A DNA stretch of 64,000 nucleotides from Candidatus Eisenbacteria bacterium (GCA_018831195.1 JAHJDP010000042.1:188292-252291); one strand, 5' to 3'. Shown: positions 40,546 to 49,159, counted from the stretch's first letter. Notes: generated from the sequence alone by a model not told the origin. A program made the numbers and translations.

Positions 40546-41889
40546 GTGACCCGATTTAAAGAAGTTAAGATACCGGAAGGCGATCTCATTGAAATCAAGA
40601 ATGGGAAGTTGAGTATCGGAGATCGGCCGATCATCGGCTATTTAAGGGGGGATGGGATCGGCCTCGATATAACACCCGCCATGCAAATGGTCGTCGATGC
40701 GGCGATTGAAAAGGCCTACGGCGGGAAACGATCGATTGCCTGGTGTCCGCTGTATGCCGGATTGGAAGGTTTGCAGAGATACGGCAGCGAATTCCCCGAG
40801 GAGACGGTGGATGCGATCCGTCATTTGAAAATCGCGATCAAGGGGCCCTTCACAACGCCCATTGGGGAAGAGACCCATGTCTGTCTCCATTGCGCCCATC
40901 AGCAATATCATGCGGGGACCTGCGATAAATGCAAAAAGGATGACGGGGTTTGTGAGAGATTCCGTTCGATCAATGTGCGTTTCCGCCAGCATCTTGATCT
41001 CTATGCTTGTGTGCGGCCGATTCGCTATATTGAAGGCGTTCCTTGTCCGAACAAATATGCCGATAAAGTAAACTTTATCATTTTCCGCGAGAATACTGAA
41101 GATGTCTATGCCGGCTATGATTTTGAGAAGGGCAGTGATATCGCCATGGCGATTATCGATCTCATCAAGGAGAAGACAGGACGTGAGATCCGGCCGGATT
41201 CAGGTATCGGGATCAAGCCGATCTCCCTTTTCGGCACGACGCGGCTTGTACGAAAAGCGATCCAATGGGCCGTCGATCGGAAGCTTTCCTCTGTCACCAT
41301 AGTACATAAGGGAAACATCATGAAGTTTACCGAGGGGTCGTTCTGCAAATGGGGATATGAGCTGGCCGCGAAGGAATTCGGCGATTGTACCCTATCCGAG
41401 AAGACTCTCTGGGATGAACTCGACGGCAAGATGCCGGCAGGCAAGATCCTGATCAAGGACCGGATCGCCGATTCGATCTTCCAGCAGATCCAGACACGGC
41501 CCGACGAGTACAGCGTCATGGCCCTGCCCAATCTAAACGGCGACTATCTTTCGGATGCCAGTATTGCGCTGGTCGGAGGCCTGGGTCTTGGACCGGGGGC
41601 GAATATGTCTGATGATATCGCGCTCTTCGAAGCGACGCACGGCACGGCCCCGAAGTACACTGGAATGGATAAAGTCAATCCGGGATCCCTCATCCTTTCC
41701 GCCGTAATGATGCTCGAGCATATGGCCTGGGATGAGGCCGCCCGTCTTATCGACAAGGGTATGGCCGCCGCCATCAAAAATGGTGTCGTCACCTATGATC
41801 TGGCGCGTCTCATGCAGCAGGAGGGCCGCAAGGATGTCAACGAAGTCTCCTGTTCGGGGTTCGGGAGGGCGATTGTTGAAAGGATGTAA
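40546..41889 (+). CDS. icd: NADP-type isocitrate dehydrogenase with zinc-ribbon-like insertion
   Basis: A 447-residue TCA-cycle enzyme converting isocitrate to 2-oxoglutarate. It closely follows the E. coli Icd sequence pattern: substrate loop RSINVRFR (Ser141 corresponds to E. coli Ser113), YACVRPIRY, FRENTEDVYAG, VHKGNIMKFTEG and NLNGDYLSDA. The NADP-selective ATHGTAPKY...V and TYDLARL (Lys/Tyr, Val, Tyr, Arg) are also kept. Unusual: about 26 extra residues between TTPIGEE and RSINV contain Cys113-x-x-Cys116, Cys126-x-x-Cys129 and Cys136, a zinc-ribbon spacing absent from E. coli Icd. GTG start at 40546 with AGGAGG 6-7 nt upstream. A TACAAT -10 box at 40497-40502 lacks a good -35. Confidence 0.95.
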   Translation: MTRFKEVKIPEGDLIEIKNGKLSIGDRPIIGYLRGDGIGLDITPAMQMVVDAAIEKAYGGKRSIAWCPLYAGLEGLQRYGSEFPEETVDAIRHLKIAIKGPFTTPIGEETHVCLHCAHQQYHAGTCDKCKKDDGVCERFRSINVRFRQHLDLYACVRPIRYIEGVPCPNKYADKVNFIIFRENTEDVYAGYDFEKGSDIAMAIIDLIKEKTGREIRPDSGIGIKPISLFGTTRLVRKAIQWAVDRKLSSVTIVHKGNIMKFTEGSFCKWGYELAAKEFGDCTLSEKTLWDELDGKMPAGKILIKDRIADSIFQQIQTRPDEYSVMALPNLNGDYLSDASIALVGGLGLGPGANMSDDIALFEATHGTAPKYTGMDKVNPGSLILSAVMMLEHMAWDEAARLIDKGMAAAIKNGVVTYDLARLMQQEGRKDVNEVSCSGFGRAIVERM

Positions 41890-41920
41890 GTGCCGGCAGG
41901 TTCCAGCCGAATCTGAAAAG

Positions 41921-41950
41921 GAGGGTGGGATTTCGATCCCACCCTCTTTT
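41921..41950 (+). terminator. Bidirectional rho-independent terminator
   Basis: GAGGGTGGGAT pairs with ATCCCACCCTC around a TTCG tetraloop, followed by TTTT on the plus strand; on the minus strand the stem is followed by CTTTT. It separates convergent icd and the porin-cytochrome operon and should end both transcripts. Confidence 0.9.
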
Positions 41951-41969
41951 GGCGATAGTTGTTTGCCGT

Positions 41970-42995
41970 TTATTTGCCGCCGTTTGGATCACCGGTCGTC
42001 ATAAAGTTAATCGAGGACTGCAGCAGGCCCTTGGCATATTCGGTATTGTGGATTCCAAGCGACCGGTCTTCTTCGACAAATACGAGATTATAGACGGCGC
42101 CGGAGGAATCGGCGTCGGTGACGACACGGTCGGCCATCGGTGCGCCCTCTTCATCGAGCAGGCCGGCGCCGGTCAGAATCTCCTTTAGCTCCGACAACAG
42201 CGCTTCCATCTCTTCCTGGAGGCCGTCCCGATCGAATGTCGTGATGGTGTTGCTGCCGGTATGGCAACCGGCGACGTTGCAGCCGGCGAGGTTTTCAATC
42301 TCGTGGCCTTCGTCCCGCATATTGAAACTATGACCGCCCACCGCTTCATTAATCGCGGCCGACATATGGCAATCGATGCATCCATTGAGGGCGGTGCTGG
42401 TATGGGCCGAGCTGCCGTAGCTATAACCGGCATACTCATAAGCATTCCGGCCCTCCAGCATATCCGCCTGGTTGCTGTGATGGGGCCCGAAGCGTGAATC
42501 CAGGGTCAGGGTATCAACGACGGTTGTGGAGGCATCCGACCGGCTCTGGTGGCAACGGGCGCAGAGGTTTGAAGCACCTCGATCATAGATGTCCCCATTG
42601 GCCAGGGTGACCGTGCCGGTGACGCGCACATCGAGATTTCCGTTGGTATGCGGCATATGGCAGGTGAAACACCCGATCGATGTGAAGTGGTCCCCTGACG
42701 CCGGCACCCCGGTCACGGACGCCACAAATCCTTCAGCCGTGTGGCAGGGCTCGCACGATTCGTAACGGCTCGAATAAAGCCGGTTCCGGTTGACGTTGGC
42801 GCCGGATCCATGGGTCGACTCTTCCCACTGTCTTTGTGCGGCCACGAGATCGAGTTCGTTGTCGTCGTGGCAAGTGAAGCAAGTGGAGAGCTCGGCACCG
42901 GTCTTGACTTCGGTGACCACTTCCCGATCGCATCCCGCAAAGAGAATGAGGACGGCGGCCAGTGTAAAGATTCCCAAAACACATGATTGCTTCAT
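41970..42995 (-). CDS. Multiheme c-type cytochrome lipoprotein (six heme sites)
   Basis: A 341-residue lipoprotein (signal MKQSCVLGIFTLAAVLILFAGC, lipobox Cys22) with five CxxCH motifs (CFTCH, CEPCH, CFTCH, CARCH, CIDCH) and one CxxxxCH (CNVAGCH), so up to six covalent hemes. Several distal His are present (HMPHTN, HHSN). The C-terminal ~100 residues have no heme motifs and include an acidic helix (EEMEALLSELKEIL) and a segment resembling the final helix of NapC-independent octaheme proteins. As the third gene of the operon, after a periplasmic cytochrome and an outer-membrane barrel, it is the candidate surface-exposed terminal electron carrier. ATG at 42995 with AAAGGAG; 11 bases after the barrel stop. 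Confidence 0.9.
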   Translation of the reverse strand: MKQSCVLGIFTLAAVLILFAGCDREVVTEVKTGAELSTCFTCHDDNELDLVAAQRQWEESTHGSGANVNRNRLYSSRYESCEPCHTAEGFVASVTGVPASGDHFTSIGCFTCHMPHTNGNLDVRVTGTVTLANGDIYDRGASNLCARCHQSRSDASTTVVDTLTLDSRFGPHHSNQADMLEGRNAYEYAGYSYGSSAHTSTALNGCIDCHMSAAINEAVGGHSFNMRDEGHEIENLAGCNVAGCHTGSNTITTFDRDGLQEEMEALLSELKEILTGAGLLDEEGAPMADRVVTDADSSGAVYNLVFVEEDRSLGIHNTEYAKGLLQSSINFMTTGDPNGGK

Positions 42996-43006
42996 AACCC
43001 TCTCCT

Positions 43007-44581
43007 TTAGAAACTCAGATCCCTCGAGAGACTGATTTCCCATAAGTTCGCGGTGTCGTACCGGTCACTTGCCAGAAAATCATCGAAGTTGTGAACATTA
43101 TATTTTGTGATGAAGTGATAAACTCCGGCGATGCGGACGTCGCCGGAAAAATTGAGATTGAAACTCTCTGCATCCAAATCCCGCCGGCTCCGGTAATAAA
43201 TCGCCCCGAAACCGAGAACGAGATTTCTGTACTCTTTGGTTTCCAGATTCCCTTGGAGCGTCTGTTCCGTGAACTCAAAGGCCAAGGCATCATCGATATT
43301 GTCATAGTCGCCGATGGAATATGTATATCCGGCCGACATTACCCCGAGCTTCGGGCATGTTGCGCTGAGATTGGCTGAAAACCGCTTGAAGTCGATGATG
43401 TGGTCCAGTCTTTCGTTTTCGCGGCGCCGGCTTTCATATTTGAGCGACAGCATGCCCGAATCGCAGCACCTCAAACGGCCGGTGATCCGCCAGCGATTGA
43501 GATCCTCGTCGCCAAGAAGGCGCTGGCCCTCATTGACCTCTTCGCTTCGGTTTCCAAATTCCCCCTGCAGCCGGACCCGCTCGAAAGGCAGGACCCAGCC
43601 GGAGAAATAGAAGGAGTTGGCTTCAACCTCATCCTCAAAGTCATCATTGAGGTCGTGCTGATACCCTATCGTTCCCCCGGCGGTTTTAGAGCCGGCATAT
43701 CCGGCATAAAAGGCGTTCGAAATATTGTCGGTATTGATAGTATCGTTGTCATCGCCGGCGCGGTTGAAGCGGACGTCGGCCCTCAATGAGAATCCCTTTG
43801 GAAAAGCGATATTCGCGCCTCCCCATCCAGTATTTGAGAAGATCTCCGCCTTGGAATGATCGAATCGGCTTTCATATCTCGATAAGCCGCCGAAGACTGC
43901 GAGGAACTCATATCTTGGAATGGGCGTGTACAGATTCGCTCGCAGCCGGCGGCGCGATTGGTCCCGGGTTGGGTCAATGTCGTCGGCATAATCGATCGTG
44001 CGGAGATCGACTTGGAGCATGCGGCCCTTGTGGTTCAAACGCACGCCTCCGTGAAGATCGGCCTGATTGTAATCGTGACGTATCGTGGGATCTTCATCGG
44101 CGTTGGCCAAGAGGCTGAGGTCGGATAGGGCCACCGCGGTCCCTTCCCGTTCGGTATTTGCGGCGCCGCCGTAAAACCGAATGAAAGCAGCCGGAGCAAA
44201 CCAGAATGTTCCGCCGACCTGTTCCCTCTCTGTGGAATCGAATCCCTCCGCGTCATAGATGCGGCGATAATGACGCTCGTTGATATCGAACCCGAACAGG
44301 CGGGATCGGGTGAAACCCAATTGGGCGCTTCTGTTTTCAAGTCCGATATTTCGCAGATCGGCCTTAATTCGATTTCCGTTCTTGAATGTATAATTGAACC
44401 TTTCCATCGAGAGATTGAAACCTTCATAATAATTAAAGGTGCCATAATCGACGGAGCGGTTTCCCTCTGTGTCGAGAATGAGATAACCGGCTCTTAGTGA
44501 ACCGCTTCCTGACGCTTCCCCCGCTGCCGGGAGACCGGAGAGACAAAGCACCAAAAGGAATAGAATTGCGGATCTCATCAT
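43007..44581 (-). CDS. Outer-membrane beta-barrel, MtrB/porin-cytochrome type
   Basis: A 524-residue exported protein (signal ending PAAGEA) made of about 20 or more alternating amphipathic strands with large charged loops (for example NYTFKNGNRIKADLRNIGLENRSAQLGFTRS), ending WEISLSRDLSF with the C-terminal Phe. It lies between two multiheme cytochrome genes with 11-base gaps on each side, the arrangement of porin-cytochrome conduits (MtrCAB, PioAB, Omb-Oma-Omc), where the barrel sheathes a heme wire across the outer membrane. It is shorter than MtrB (about 700 residues) and lacks the N-terminal CxxC of Shewanella MtrB. GGGAGAGAGG precedes the double ATG at 44581/44578. Confidence 0.8.
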   Translation of the reverse strand: MMRSAILFLLVLCLSGLPAAGEASGSGSLRAGYLILDTEGNRSVDYGTFNYYEGFNLSMERFNYTFKNGNRIKADLRNIGLENRSAQLGFTRSRLFGFDINERHYRRIYDAEGFDSTEREQVGGTFWFAPAAFIRFYGGAANTEREGTAVALSDLSLLANADEDPTIRHDYNQADLHGGVRLNHKGRMLQVDLRTIDYADDIDPTRDQSRRRLRANLYTPIPRYEFLAVFGGLSRYESRFDHSKAEIFSNTGWGGANIAFPKGFSLRADVRFNRAGDDNDTINTDNISNAFYAGYAGSKTAGGTIGYQHDLNDDFEDEVEANSFYFSGWVLPFERVRLQGEFGNRSEEVNEGQRLLGDEDLNRWRITGRLRCCDSGMLSLKYESRRRENERLDHIIDFKRFSANLSATCPKLGVMSAGYTYSIGDYDNIDDALAFEFTEQTLQGNLETKEYRNLVLGFGAIYYRSRRDLDAESFNLNFSGDVRIAGVYHFITKYNVHNFDDFLASDRYDTANLWEISLSRDLSF

Positions 44582-44592
44582 CGCCTCTCTCC

Positions 44593-45594
44593 CTAATTTC
44601 CAAAGGAATGGCAGCCGGATTGAAAGCAGTCGGGGAATAGTTTGACGCCCAATTGCGGATCAAGAAATCTCGAGTCTTCGTAGGAACCGTGAATCTCGCT
44701 GTGGCAATCGATGCACTGCAGCCGGACGCCGAGGCCGCTATGCGCCAGTTGGTGCCCGGGAGGGATTCCATGGCACTGATTGCAGAGACCGTTCCCTGGC
44801 TGCTTTAACAGGCGATCATTGCCCGATCCGTGAGGTTCGTGACATTCAATGCATCCGCCGCCGTTGACCAGATGTTTGTTGACGACATCGTGTTCAAAGG
44901 GGAATGGTCCCGAATGCTCGGCATGGCATTCTTGACAACGCCAATCAAAACCGATCGCGGTTAACGTGTTCCCGGCCATCCCTAATTCATGGCAATCGGT
45001 GCATTCGAGATATCCGGCTTCAAGGGGATGGGATGATCGGCGATGGAATTCAACGATGATACTATTGTGGCACCTGGCGCAGGGCCCACCCTTCATTTGT
45101 GAAAACTTTTGTGAACGCTCTTGTGAACGCTCTTGTGACGGGGCGTCGATCTCCAGCCGCCCATGGATCCCGTGGCAATCGGAACAGGTGATATTGGCGA
45201 GGGCGTGCGGGTCGGGTCCGGCCATTTGGACTTGGTGAGGCGTCATATGGCACCGGCCGCAGAGGGTCACCTGCCCGGCAGGGGTCATTTCCCTGGGGGT
45301 GGTTATGTTGTCCCGAGACGGATCTTCCAGATGGTTGCGCCAGCCCACATGACAGGACATGCAGGTCGCACCCTCGGGATCCGCGCCATCCTTCCGGACT
45401 CCGCTGATTTGGTGCGCGGTTCCAACGAGTGATTGATCCAATCCTTCGTGACACCCCAAGCACTCATCGATCTGTTCAGCAATGAGGCCGGGGGAGGAGG
45501 AGGGCTGCGCGGCCACGCTCCCCGGGCCACCCATCACCGCACAGACGAAACCCACCACGATGATCGTTGCGCCGATGCGCTTTCCGATTCGCAT
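44593..45594 (-). CDS. Periplasmic decaheme-type c cytochrome (MtrA/DmsE-like)
   Basis: A 333-residue exported protein (signal MRIGKRIGATIIVVGFVCAV...VAAQ). It has ten CxxCH motifs (CLGCH, CMSCH, CGRCH, CSDCH, CARCH, CTDCH, CQECH, CIECH, CNQCH, CIDCH) and a final CxxxxCH (CFQSGCH), hence up to eleven hemes. Length and the even spacing of motifs with distal His (HGIHG, HEPHGSG, HSEIHG) match MtrA/DmsE decahemes, which insert in an outer-membrane barrel. Between hemes 4 and 5 is a SQER repeat linker. First gene of the operon: it would take electrons from the periplasm. The ATG at 45594 is chosen because the signal peptide begins there; the open frame runs back to 45777 without export features. 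Confidence 0.92.
   Translation of the reverse strand: MRIGKRIGATIIVVGFVCAVMGGPGSVAAQPSSSPGLIAEQIDECLGCHEGLDQSLVGTAHQISGVRKDGADPEGATCMSCHVGWRNHLEDPSRDNITTPREMTPAGQVTLCGRCHMTPHQVQMAGPDPHALANITCSDCHGIHGRLEIDAPSQERSQERSQKFSQMKGGPCARCHNSIIVEFHRRSSHPLEAGYLECTDCHELGMAGNTLTAIGFDWRCQECHAEHSGPFPFEHDVVNKHLVNGGGCIECHEPHGSGNDRLLKQPGNGLCNQCHGIPPGHQLAHSGLGVRLQCIDCHSEIHGSYEDSRFLDPQLGVKLFPDCFQSGCHSFGN
45109..45132. repeat. Two perfect 12-bp tandem copies
   Basis: TTGTGAACGCTC occurs twice back to back and is followed by a partial third copy (TTGTGAC). On the coding (minus) strand it encodes the SQERSQERSQ linker between hemes 4 and 5 of the periplasmic cytochrome. Confidence 0.8.
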
Positions 45595-45974
45595 AGGTAC
45601 CTCACTCTGGCGACCAACGGACAATAAGTTCATTTCATGATATGCAAAGAGCTGGTGTCGACGCACAAGATAGATATCGTCAGAAGATCGTGGTTCATTA
45701 GAAATGACTAGTATTTTAATAGGATATAACCAACACGCCTTCAGTGGGCAATTATACGGCAAGAGGAAGAAATACAATTAATATTTTAAATTTCAATAAC
45801 CGATAACCCACTGAATAGCTGCTAACTGGATCTAGTAATATGACTTATTGAGATCTGGTCCTGATATCCTCTCATTCGATCGAGGGGGAGGGATCAGCAA
45901 TAAATTGAGCGGGGGGGGCTTCTCTAACTACACTGGGGCTGGAGAGTTATGAACTGATCGCGGAGGGGAGCGAT
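45595..45974. other. 380-base divergent, AT-rich intergenic region
   Basis: It separates the cytochrome operon (minus) from the SppA-like gene (plus). It is clearly richer in A/T than the rest of the window (45700-45850 especially), typical of promoter DNA. I see a minus-strand -10 box at 45751-45756 and, near the right end, the ribosome site GGAGGGGAG of the plus gene. No credible ORF. Confidence 0.5.
45751..45777 (-). promoter_or_regulatory. Candidate promoter of the porin-cytochrome operon
   Basis: On the minus strand a perfect TATAAT (45756-45751) is preceded, 15 bases upstream, by TTGTAT (45777-45772). The spacing is shorter than the 17-nt optimum, so an activator may be needed. The predicted leader is about 150 nt. 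Confidence 0.4.
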
Positions 45975-48605
45975 ATGAAACAAATCCGGATTTCAAGATT
46001 TTGCGGCCGACCGGCCGTCCGCCTTTGCCTCAGGCTCATGGTCATGACGGTCCTTCTCCTCCCGCTTTTCCACACCCCGGTTCCCGCGGACCATCTGGTG
46101 GGGGAGGGGCTTCTCGCGCGCATCGCCGCGGTCGCTCTGGAGGATGATGCCGGCGCCAATCTAATCAATCCGGCGGGTCTGGGATGGTCGACCGGGCAGG
46201 ATCTCTACCTGATCCTGAGTGAGTTGCACCGGCAAGTGCCCTCACCGGCCGGCACGGTGGGATCTCCGTCGGTCGATGATCAACGGCGGCGTCTGCTTGG
46301 GGCTGGAGGGCAATATAGAAGAGTGGGAATAGCCTTTGAACGCCTTGATAGCGGCGGCCGTTCCCGTGTCGACCAGTGGACGCTGGGGTTTTCACAATCG
46401 ATGCGGCGTTGGCTTTCGACCGGATACAGTCTATCAAGGCTTCATGTCGGTGACATCTCGGCCTGGCGCTTCAAGGTGGGACTGCTGGCCCGCCCGCATG
46501 ACGCCGTTTCGATTGGTTGTACTATCTCAGACCTATTTCAATCCCGTATCGACCCCGATGTCCTGCATCGTTCGTATCGCGCGGGCCTCGGCCTTCGTCC
46601 CCTGCCGGGCCGATTGAGGGAGAGATGGACCTTGTTTGCGGAGATCGAGGGGGATGAGCAAGAAAAATGGATCGATGACGCCATCCTCGCCACCGGCTTC
46701 CGCATAGAGCCGTTATCCGGCATCCATCTCTCAGCCGCCCTCTCCAATCCCTTGAATGAGTTCGGCGACGATCCCCAATTCCATGTCGGTCTGGCGGTTC
46801 AGTTTTCGACCTCCCGGATCGAAGGCGTTTATGGGTGGCATGCCGATGATGACACGACGCGCTCCGCCGGCGGCGCCTTGCATCTGCTGGGCGACCGTCC
46901 ACGGACACTCTCCAAAAACCCTGTTTTTACCTCTCTGGCGTTGAGGGGATCCTTGTCGGATGAAACCCGAAGCGGGATCCCCCTGCCGATCCCCTTTGTT
47001 GGGGGAGGGCGCCGCACCGGTGTCGGTTCGATCATGACCGCGCTGAAAAATGCCCGCGAGGATTCCGACATCCGCGGTGTTTTGTTAAAGATTGGATCCG
47101 TCTCCGGCGGCAGCCATCTGGACGAGATCCGTCATCAGATCCAACAGATTCAGGCGTTGGGCAAACCGGTCATAGCCTATATCGAAGAGGGGGGATCGCA
47201 TAACGGATACGGTCTCGCGACGGCGTGCGACGGTATTGTACTGGCCCCCGGGTCCGCTCTTTATCTGCTGGGTGTGCGCTCCGACATCCTCTATCTCGGC
47301 GAGATGATGGACAGTCTCGGCATCGGGATGAGCAGGATTGCGAGTGGGGAATTCAAAACAGCTTATGAGCGATACGAGCTGGGTTCAGCGAGCCCCGGTT
47401 TTCGTGAGGAGATGGAAGCGCTCTTCGATGATCACTGGTCCCGGTGGGTTGAGGCGGTCGCCGCCGGCCGGAATCTTGATCCCGCAAGGGTGCGCGAGCT
47501 GGCGGATGGCCGCGTTCTGAGAGCCGAGGAGGCCATGATCGCCGGCCTGGTCGATTCGGTGGGAACGGTCGATCTGGCCCGGCGGTGGCTCTCTACTATG
47601 GCCGGCATGGATGATGGGGAAGCGCCGCTGACGAGCACCATCCATCGGCGCCTTCGGCGGACCGCTTGGGGGCCGCAGCCCATCGTTGCCGTCTATTACA
47701 TGAATGGTTTTGTTTCCGTCGGTTCCTCGCGCCGCCCGATCTTTGGGGACAAGATTCTGGGTGCTGATACGGTTCGGCGGGATTTGAAGGCGCTGGCGGC
47801 GAACAAGGCGGTCAAGGCGGTCGTCCTGCGCGTCGAATCGGGTGGAGGTTTGGGGCTCGGCGGAACTTTGATCCGCGAGGCGGTCCTGGATCTCAAGGCC
47901 TCCGGCAAGCCGGTTATCGTCTCGATGGGGCGTGTGGCCGCTTCCGCCGCCTATCATTTCTCGGCGGCGGCCGATTATCTCTTCGCTTCCCCAGGCACCT
48001 ACACCGGCTCGATCGGCGTCATCCTGGTTCGCCCCGATTATGCCGGGCTCCTCAATCGTCTGCATATCCACCCCGAGACGATTGAGAGGGGCGACCGGAT
48101 GGGTTTGTGGACCCAGGTCCGACCGCTGACGGATGAAGAGCGGGAGATGGCCGGGGGGTGGGTTCGGGCCGAGTACGAAGATTTTATTGCCGATGTCGCC
48201 GAAGATCGCGCGATGACGCCGGATTCTGTGAACAGTATCGCCAAGGGGCGGGTTTGGACCGGCCGGCAGGCGTTGGAGCGGGGTCTGATCGACGAGATCG
48301 GCGGGCTGGAGGATGCGATAGGAGCGGCGCGTGAGAGGGCCGGTCTTTCCGCGAGGGCGAAGATTGTCCCGATCGTCCGCCCCAGCCACCGTTCCATCAT
48401 GAATCTCGCCCGGGGATTTCTATTCAGGACGGTTTGGGGCGATCAAGAATCGGCGGCCGAAGAATCCCGCTTTTGGGCATCCGCCGGTCTTATACCCGGC
48501 ACAGAAATTTTAATCGACCCCGCTTCTTTGTTTCCACATGGGATGGGAAGCTCTATCCTTCCCCTTGAGTATTCCCCGATTGGAGATCTGCTACTTAAAG
48601 AATGA
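45975..48605 (+). CDS. SppA-type signal-peptide peptidase with outer-membrane-protein-like N-terminal region
   Basis: An 876-residue protein. After a signal peptide, residues ~40-310 resemble PorV/UPF0164-like barrels (LINPAGLGW, then alternating strands such as VGIAFERLDSGGRSRVDQWTLGFSQ). Residues ~320-860 hold two S49 domains as in E. coli 67-kDa SppA. The catalytic Lys lies in the first (ASGEFKTAYERYE), the Ser nucleophile in the second (MGRVAASAAYHFSAA), and GTYTGSIGVI and ALERGLIDEIGG complete it. SppA normally has an N-terminal membrane helix and cleaves leftover signal peptides; here the front end suggests outer-membrane or periplasmic action. GGAGGGG precedes the ATG. It is followed by a Yip1-like membrane gene after 17 bases. 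Confidence 0.88.
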   Translation: MKQIRISRFCGRPAVRLCLRLMVMTVLLLPLFHTPVPADHLVGEGLLARIAAVALEDDAGANLINPAGLGWSTGQDLYLILSELHRQVPSPAGTVGSPSVDDQRRRLLGAGGQYRRVGIAFERLDSGGRSRVDQWTLGFSQSMRRWLSTGYSLSRLHVGDISAWRFKVGLLARPHDAVSIGCTISDLFQSRIDPDVLHRSYRAGLGLRPLPGRLRERWTLFAEIEGDEQEKWIDDAILATGFRIEPLSGIHLSAALSNPLNEFGDDPQFHVGLAVQFSTSRIEGVYGWHADDDTTRSAGGALHLLGDRPRTLSKNPVFTSLALRGSLSDETRSGIPLPIPFVGGGRRTGVGSIMTALKNAREDSDIRGVLLKIGSVSGGSHLDEIRHQIQQIQALGKPVIAYIEEGGSHNGYGLATACDGIVLAPGSALYLLGVRSDILYLGEMMDSLGIGMSRIASGEFKTAYERYELGSASPGFREEMEALFDDHWSRWVEAVAAGRNLDPARVRELADGRVLRAEEAMIAGLVDSVGTVDLARRWLSTMAGMDDGEAPLTSTIHRRLRRTAWGPQPIVAVYYMNGFVSVGSSRRPIFGDKILGADTVRRDLKALAANKAVKAVVLRVESGGGLGLGGTLIREAVLDLKASGKPVIVSMGRVAASAAYHFSAAADYLFASPGTYTGSIGVILVRPDYAGLLNRLHIHPETIERGDRMGLWTQVRPLTDEEREMAGGWVRAEYEDFIADVAEDRAMTPDSVNSIAKGRVWTGRQALERGLIDEIGGLEDAIGAARERAGLSARAKIVPIVRPSHRSIMNLARGFLFRTVWGDQESAAEESRFWASAGLIPGTEILIDPASLFPHGMGSSILPLEYSPIGDLLLKE

Positions 48606-48622
48606 AAAGTTGAGGAGGCATA

Positions 48623-49141
48623 ATGACATTCACCGAATCGATCAAGGAATCCTTGGAAATCGTAAAGCTTAACCGCGAGGCTTACCGGCGGACGGCGGAA
48701 AACCCCGAGACGTTCACTTGGGCTCTTGTTATCACGGCGATCGCCGGTGTTTCCAGCGGGCTTGGGCCCGGAATGATCGGCAGCGCCGGTTTTGTTTGGC
48801 TCCCCATCGCCGCCCTCGCCGGACTCTTCATCGGTGTCGGAATCATGCATCTCCTCGCCATGCTCTTCGGCGGCCAAGGCGATTTCATGGGTTTTGTTAA
48901 AGTCTGCGGGTTCGGCAGGATCGTCGGCTGGGCGGGTGTTATCCCCTTTGTGGGCGGATTGGTTCAGCTCTGGATGCTTCCCATCGTTTTCATCGCGCTC
49001 CAAGAGCATCACAAGTTGGATACGGCCAAGGCGGTCATCGTCCTCTTGATCCCGACCGTTGTCTTCGGTCTGTTGGCGATCATCATGGGCGCCTTCATTG
49101 GAGCCGCGATACTGGGTGGAGCCTTCCTGGGAGGCCACTAA
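48623..49141 (+). CDS. Yip1-like integral membrane protein
   Basis: A 172-residue protein with a short charged N-terminus (ESIKESLEIVKLNREAYRRTAENPETF) and about five hydrophobic helices (TWALVITAIAGVSSGL, WLPIAALAGLFIGVGIMHLLAMLF, VGWAGVIPFVGGLVQLWML, AVIVLLIPTVVFGLLAII, GAFIGAAILGGAFL). The order NxxxF..ENP..f and FGGQGDFMGFVKVCGFGRIV resembles the Yip1/YIP domain, whose bacterial function is unknown. GAGGAGG lies before the ATG; it is in one direction with sppA and ychF, within 20 bases of both. Confidence 0.7.
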   Translation: MTFTESIKESLEIVKLNREAYRRTAENPETFTWALVITAIAGVSSGLGPGMIGSAGFVWLPIAALAGLFIGVGIMHLLAMLFGGQGDFMGFVKVCGFGRIVGWAGVIPFVGGLVQLWMLPIVFIALQEHHKLDTAKAVIVLLIPTVVFGLLAIIMGAFIGAAILGGAFLGGH

Positions 49142-49159
49142 TCAACGGCGGGTTCAGCC

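Noticed and set aside
45109-45140. Short tandem repeats as a possible CRISPR remnant
   Set aside because: Repeats are 12 bp without spacers and lie in frame inside a cytochrome gene.
47385-48389. Long open frame (334 codons) on the minus strand opposite the SppA-like gene
   Set aside because: It is a GC-rich antisense shadow: no ribosome site, no recognisable domains, and the plus-strand frame has clear S49 motifs.
48443-49138. 231-codon minus-strand frame opposite the Yip1-like gene
   Set aside because: Low-complexity acidic translation typical of antisense to hydrophobic helices; no ribosome site.
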